A stretch of DNA of 64,000 nucleotides, from the NCBI RefSeq assembly GCF_030445035.2, contig NC_080680.1, forward strand, positions 99,019,157 to 99,083,156. Reading direction: 5' to 3'. The translations under genes were made by a program, and so were the position numbers. Numbering within the stretch: position 1 is the stretch's first letter; the number at the start of each line of letters is the position of its first letter. The notes beneath the pieces were generated by a model. The model had not been told where the DNA came from, did not search any database, and was given only the letters and a program-made list of their open reading frames with translations. Below are positions 59,376 through 64,000 of this stretch, piece by piece. The stretch comes from Dasypus novemcinctus (lineage: Eukaryota > Chordata > Mammalia > Cingulata > Dasypodidae).

Positions 59376-60564
59376 TCCAATGTCTTCTTAATATCTTTAA
59401 TCTCTTTAGCTATCTTACTTAATTTATTAAGCAGATTTGTTTGAACATCTATGATTAGTTGTCTAAACTCCTTTTTGTCTTTTAGAGGCTTATTTTGTTC
59501 ATTTAATTGGGTCTTATCTTCCTGTTTCTTGGTATAGATTATAATTGTTTGTTGTTTTCTTGGCATCTGGCTTACTAGAGTATTTATTCTGGGTGCGGTT
59601 TCTCTCTTTAGTTTAGGACTTTCTTGCCCTTTCTCCCTTTCTGGTTGTATAGTAAGAGCCAAAGATATAGTTGGTGTTATAAGCTGTGGAGGCTCAAGTT
59701 GCCTTCACTGTCCCAGGGACCAATGAAGGTTCTCCCAACTTTCTCCTTTGCCAGGGGGAACAGAACCACAGCTGTGTGTAATAATCCAAGTTGTGTAGGC
59801 CTAGATGTAGTTGCCCAGAGAGACAGATGAAGCTTCACACCCCTTTCTCCCTTGCCTGGGGCAGAGATGGAGCTGCAGGTGTGGGCAGCAATCTATGTCA
59901 TACAGGTTCAAAATAACCGCACTTGCCCCAGTAGAATTCTGGCTATTCAGCCTGTGCTAGCCAAATATACCTGCAGTTACCCAGAAAGGCTGGTACAGGG
60001 CCCAACAGCTTCCTCCCTACTAGAGGTGGGGCTGAAGCCTAGGCTAGGGCTGCAGACCAATCTGGGTGAAAGAATCCGGTCCCTACCATCACTGTGATTT
60101 TCAGTCAGCCCGGCTTCCCCTCATGCCAGTGGCAGAGTAAAAATGGTGGCTACTGGCCTCTTTCTGACTTGGACAGGTTTAAATTTTAGCTGTTCTTAGG
60201 ATTATACTTTAGCCTGCCGAATTTACTGGTCAGTAGCTTAAGTTGGTGCCCAACCGTCTTTTCTTACCCCATTTTTGGGAAATGGGACTTCCAATTTCAG
60301 CCATGTAATAGCTCCCGAGGAGGCTTATGCCTCCAGTGGAGGATGGGCACCAGCCTCCATGGCCTGCAGTGCTCTACTTACGAATCTTCTCTGCAGATGG
60401 GCAGTTTCCTCCTTCCATTCTTTCAAGGTTGCTGCAGGATGCTCTTCTGGTCTTCTGGAGCCCCCAAACAGGCGCTTTAGATAGCTCTGGGTGATTACTA
60501 ACTGCCCTGTAGCATGAGTGGATTCTAGGAACACCTTACTCTGCCACTGTCTTGCTGGTTGTCT

Positions 60565-61881
60565 GGATATGCATTTTCAATCCTTGATATCAAAGCATTT
60601 TTCATGGGTATGTAGTCTATAAGATTTGCAAAGGTTGGAATGGTGTTTAAACAGAGTCCATGGAGCTGAATGGAAGGAGGTTTTAGTGCTCTGTAAACTG
60701 TTGGAAGGACACTATTCTTTATCTCATTAGGAGGGGTTTTGGTTAGTAGCAAATCCATTTTTTTGTAGGAAAATTAACAAAATCTGGATTGGGGCCTGCT
60801 GTTTAAAGACAGGACCAAGTTCAGGTAGAATTAATTTGACATATTCTTTGGTACATTCTTCAGCAATCAATAGAACCATTAGGCAAAACAAAAGGTACCA
60901 TGTCAGGGTTTACAAACTCTGATGCCAAACAAGGCAAAATTCTCTGCATGGTGATGTGCTTGGGCAGTTTGGTAGAACCTTTGGCAGTCCTTTGAAAAAC
61001 TGTGATTTCTGAAGATCATCTCTTTGGAATAAGATATCAAAATACTACAGTGTTACTGCACCAACATCATCAAAGAAGAGAGTCTTTTGTCATTTGGTCT
61101 GCATCTGGTCTTACAGTTGGAGTTAACATTTAACAATAGTTTTACATGTTCACGAGCTCCCTCGTGTATATTTGTAAGTGAACTAAACCTAAATGACTCA
61201 ACCAATTCAACTGCCTGCTCAAACTCTTGTAAATATCTTAATTGTTGGCTTCAAACATAGTTTTCTCTTTATTAAATACAGCATACATAACAGTTCCTAA
61301 AGAGCACATATCACTAGCTGTTTCACATCTCACAAAAAGTATGTATTCAGAAGCCAGATATTCAGAATTTGGAAGACAGGATTGTAAATTTAGATCCCAT
61401 TCTTTAAAAGGAAATTTAGGCCTTGTTCAGAAGGATTGGTCAAAAATCAAAGTGCATTATTTTCCAGGCTCCATTTTTATCCAGAATTATATTTTCAGGA
61501 CTAATATTTCCATCAACCATTTTCACACTACTGTGCAAAAATGACAACCCTTCAGAAACCTGAAGCAAACCATATTTGATTTCTACATCATAAAGTTTAT
61601 AATCCTTAATATCCACAGATACGGGGGAAGGTAGGTTTTTCCAGTTTTCAAGAACAGTTGCTAAACTGGCAAGACCTGGTTCTGTACAAAATGCCAAGCA
61701 AACCCTGCTTTGTTGACTTTTTTGTGCCATTAAAAATCTTTGAAACTAGCCCATTGTCACCACTGGCAATGTGTTAACCAACATCGAATTCTCTGGTGAC
61801 ATGGTTTCCCATTATAGCACTAGTGACATTAGCTGTTACTTTTGTAACAGTACTCTTCAACTTACTAGGCGTGGACTCCAT
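60565..61881 (-). pseudogene. SCYL2: SCYL2 processed pseudogene, 5' half
   Basis: The start codon complement (CAT) is at 61,879-61,881. The copy reads 35 SCYL2-like codons and then a TAA stop at 61,774-61,776. After a short further match, a deletion of roughly 50 codons joins to the kinase-like domain (YKLYDVEIKYGLLQVSEGLS at about 61,600-61,540; HSSVKMVDGNISPENIILD follows). The HEAT-like region NEIKNSVLPTVYRAL lies near 60,710. It ends at ENA (about 60,575), exactly where an L1 inserted; the reading resumes at 55,858. Possible 5' UTR extends to about 62,120 (G-rich on +). The segment is antisense to MEGF9 within intron 1. No intact ORF longer than about 100 codons remains. Confidence 0.93.
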
Positions 61882-62194
61882 GGCTACAATATTGAGCAGT
61901 TATATTACCTCTTTACCTCTCCTCCTGAGAGGGGTGGTGCTGGGGTTTGCTCCCCTGGCCCCTCCCAGATGCCTTTGGCTGCTCCTGCTAAGTCTTTGTG
62001 CCTGGCCAGTTTACTCCATAGCTTCCTTTACCCACAAGGCTGCAAAGACTGGAGCTGGAGTAGGGAAGGGAGAGGGTGGGGCGGGGAGCGGGGGAACTGC
62101 AGAGAAAGAGTAAGGGAAGGGGAAGACTGAAAGCAAGGTATGCTTTTGTCAGTAAGTTTACATTGGGCTTTCCATCTTAACAAAATCATGTTCT

Positions 62195-62765
62195 TTTATT
62201 CATTCATTAGATATTTGAAAGTCACCTACTATGTAACTAGTGCTGTGCTAGATAGACATGGTTTCTATTCTTGAGAGCATAGTGGAGGATTCAGAAAATT
62301 AGACCACAGAATGTTAAGGGCCATCATTTTATATGTGCAGGATACTGCTGGTGCAAAGAAGGGACTGCTCCCCTTTATGTTAGGGGGTGATGCCAGGGAA
62401 GGCTTTCTGGAGGAAGTTTTCTCTGAGCTTAGTTTTAAGGAACAAATAGGAATTAGCCAGGTGGAGAGTGAGGAGGGGAGCATTCTAGAGAAAGGGAGCA
62501 TTATTTGAAAAACTACAAAGGTGAAAGAGCACATGCATGGCCTGTTAAGGGAACCAAAGTCCTGTGTATCTCAAGTAGGGGAGGGAGAATATGTGAGAGT
62601 GGGACAGGGAGTGGTGAGATATGAAGTCAGAATGGTTGGCATTAGTCAAATCATGAAGTGCTTTACATGTCATGCTCAGAATTTTATTCTAAAAGCAATG
62701 ATGAATATAAGCAGAGAAGTGACATGGTAAGATTCGTTTTAGAAAGATCAATTTAGAAACTATAG
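62195..62765. repeat. Long ancient L2-like interspersed repeat
   Basis: TAGATATTTGAAAGTCACCTACTATG, TGTGCTAGATAGACATGG, GGGAAGGCTTTCTGGAGGAAG, GGAATTAGCCAGGTGGAGAG, AATCATGAAGTGCTTTACATG, AAGTGACATGGTAAGATTCG. The order matches a widespread mammalian repeat; family and strand not settled. Confidence 0.5.
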
Positions 62766-63209
62766 TGCACTCCTACAAGTGTAAGTGATCCCCAGCAAAG
62801 ATAATTAGAGGCCACTGTCTCTCTAAATCTTTTCCAGCATTAATTTTGGATTAGAGGGATTACATGCTAAAATAGTATAATAATAGAGGAGGATGTGAAT
62901 TAGTTTTCTACCATCTCTTATTAAGCAAACATTTGAAACCAATTTTGCCTGTTGGTGTAACATATAGACTTAAATGACTAAAATTAAAGCCTTGACAAAT
63001 AAAGTCAGCAATTGGTGTTGAACCTCTTCATGGATCTGGTGTTAGTTTGAACAAACCCAAGTGCTTATAGTGTGGCAGGCGCTGTTCTGGGAGCTGAGGA
63101 TAAGATGTGAATGGCAGGTATTTATGGTTTGGTAGGGGGATAGACTTGTATATAAATGCAAATGACCCAGGATACTTATGTATCAGATTCCTTTACATGA
63201 ATTTTCACT

Positions 63210-63219
<10 letters not shown>

Positions 63220-63250
<31 letters not shown>

Positions 63251-63732
63251 GAGGAGTGCTGCAGGCAGGGGGAAGTTTATTTTAGATACTGTGGGTGAGG
63301 GAAGGCATAGCAGTTAAGAGCACAGGTCAGGGACAGATCGGCTTCTTTATTTATTTATTTATTTTTTTTTTAAAGATTTATTTATTTATTTAATTCCCCC
63401 CCTCCCCTGGTTGTCTGTTCTTGGTGTCTATTTGCTGCGTCTTGTTTCTTTGTCCGCTTCTGTTGTCGTCAGCGGCACGGGAAGTGTGGGCGGCGCCATT
63501 CCTGGGCAGGCTGCTATTTCTTTTCACGCTGGGCGGCTCTCCTCACGGGGTGCACTCCTTGCGCGTGGGGCTCCCCCACGCGGGGGACACCCTTGCGTGG
63601 CAGGGCACTCCTTGCGCGCATCAGCACTGCGCACGGCCAGCTCCACACGGGTCAAGGAGGCCCGGGGTTTGAACCGTGGACCTCCCATGTGGTAGACGGA
63701 CGCCCTAACCACTGGGCCAAAGTCCGTTTCCC
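63220..63732 (-). mobile_element. Short-form SINE with apparent 3' transduction
   Basis: The whole insert is bounded by a perfect 16-bp TSD TTCACTTTCCATTCTT (63,204-63,219 and 63,733-63,748). On the - strand: intact SINE from 63,732, its tail AAATAAATAAATCTTTAAAA near 63,375, an A-rich AAATAAATAAAG tract, then about 100 bases of non-SINE sequence (63,345-63,246) containing AAAATAAACTTCC and ending CCTCCTTT, then a second oligo(A) (T run about 63,220-63,246 on +). The second tail, not the SINE's own, abuts the TSD, so the extra sequence was copied together with the SINE. Confidence 0.88.
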
Positions 63733-64000
63733 TTCACTTTCCATTCTTACCTCAAACTTGCTAAGTATGGATGAGGAAATCGAAGATAACCAAGGTCATG
63801 TAATAATGAATGATAAATAGTTGCTATCCAATATTTGATCTTACTCATTCAAAAATTTCCCCCCACCATACCTTACTGCCTTCTATGACAAGACCACGAG
63901 CCTACAGTAGTTTTCTTCCGTTCTCTTGATTCTTTCAACTACCCAAACTTGTCTTATTGAGCCTTCTTCAATCATTAGTAGCTAAAAGTGTAGGCCCTAA

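Larger units (their letters stand above)
55859..60564 (-). mobile_element. L1 with ORF2 deletion, inserted in the SCYL2 pseudogene
   Basis: TSD GGACATGCATTTT (55,846-55,858) / GGATATGCATTTT (60,565-60,577), 12 of 13 matching. On the - strand: complete 5' end at 60,564 (CAAGACAGTGGCAGAGTAAG), 5' UTR to about 59,660, ORF1 about 59,660-58,200 (C-terminal part open over 101 codons at 58,507-58,202, with the TYKGYPIRLSANFS motif), then at about 58,090 a direct jump to the last third of ORF2 (KRSLIARNIL, GGLSFPDFKSYYLATVVKTA), then a 3' UTR of repeated units. About 2.5 kb of ORF2, including endonuclease and most of the reverse transcriptase, is absent. Two SINEs are inserted. Confidence 0.88.

Noticed and set aside
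61796..62113. 105-codon + strand ORF with hydrophobic stretch
   Set aside because: Antisense of the SCYL2 pseudogene start and its G-rich 5' flank; no coding resemblance.

Overview
This is mammalian nuclear DNA, almost certainly from an armadillo (Xenarthra, most likely Dasypus). About fifteen copies of a long tRNA-derived SINE and several short relatives have the structure and sequence I associate with the armadillo-lineage DAS families. The only recognisable functional gene is MEGF9 (multiple EGF-like domains 9). Its first coding exon (26,293-26,872, + strand) reads as the known MEGF9 N-terminus: signal peptide, an N-glycosylation sequon and a Pro/Thr/Ser-rich stretch. It lies in a CpG island (about 25,670-27,180) whose promoter carries CCAAT boxes, an E-box and GC boxes but no TATA box.

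Layout. 1-25,600: gene-poor 5' flank of MEGF9 made of MIR, L2 and L1 remnants, endogenous-retrovirus-type solo LTRs and lineage SINEs. 25,670-26,872: CpG island, promoter, upstream ORFs, exon 1. 26,873-64,000: 5' part of MEGF9 intron 1. No second exon was seen.

Intron 1 is a record of nested insertions. (a) 35,637-36,275: a short hAT-like DNA transposon with an 8-bp target duplication, split by a SINE. (b) 41,091-50,292: a 5'-truncated + strand L1, split by a full-length - strand L1 (41,637-48,553, perfect 13-bp TSD). The inner L1 itself carries a second hAT-like element, a short SINE and an odd 44-bp internal duplication. (c) 53,350-54,174: a SINE inside a SINE. (d) 54,253-61,881: an antisense processed pseudogene of SCYL2, split by an L1 that keeps ORF1 but lacks most of ORF2 and holds two more SINEs. 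(e) 63,220-63,732: a young SINE with an apparent 3' transduction.

No operon-like or novel protein-coding system is visible. The observations most worth following are the SINE 3' transduction (which fits a polyadenylated Pol III transcript), the hAT element inside a lineage L1, the templated duplication, and the crowded AUG/uORF layout at the MEGF9 start. Repeat names come from recognition by eye; boundaries without target-site duplications are approximate.
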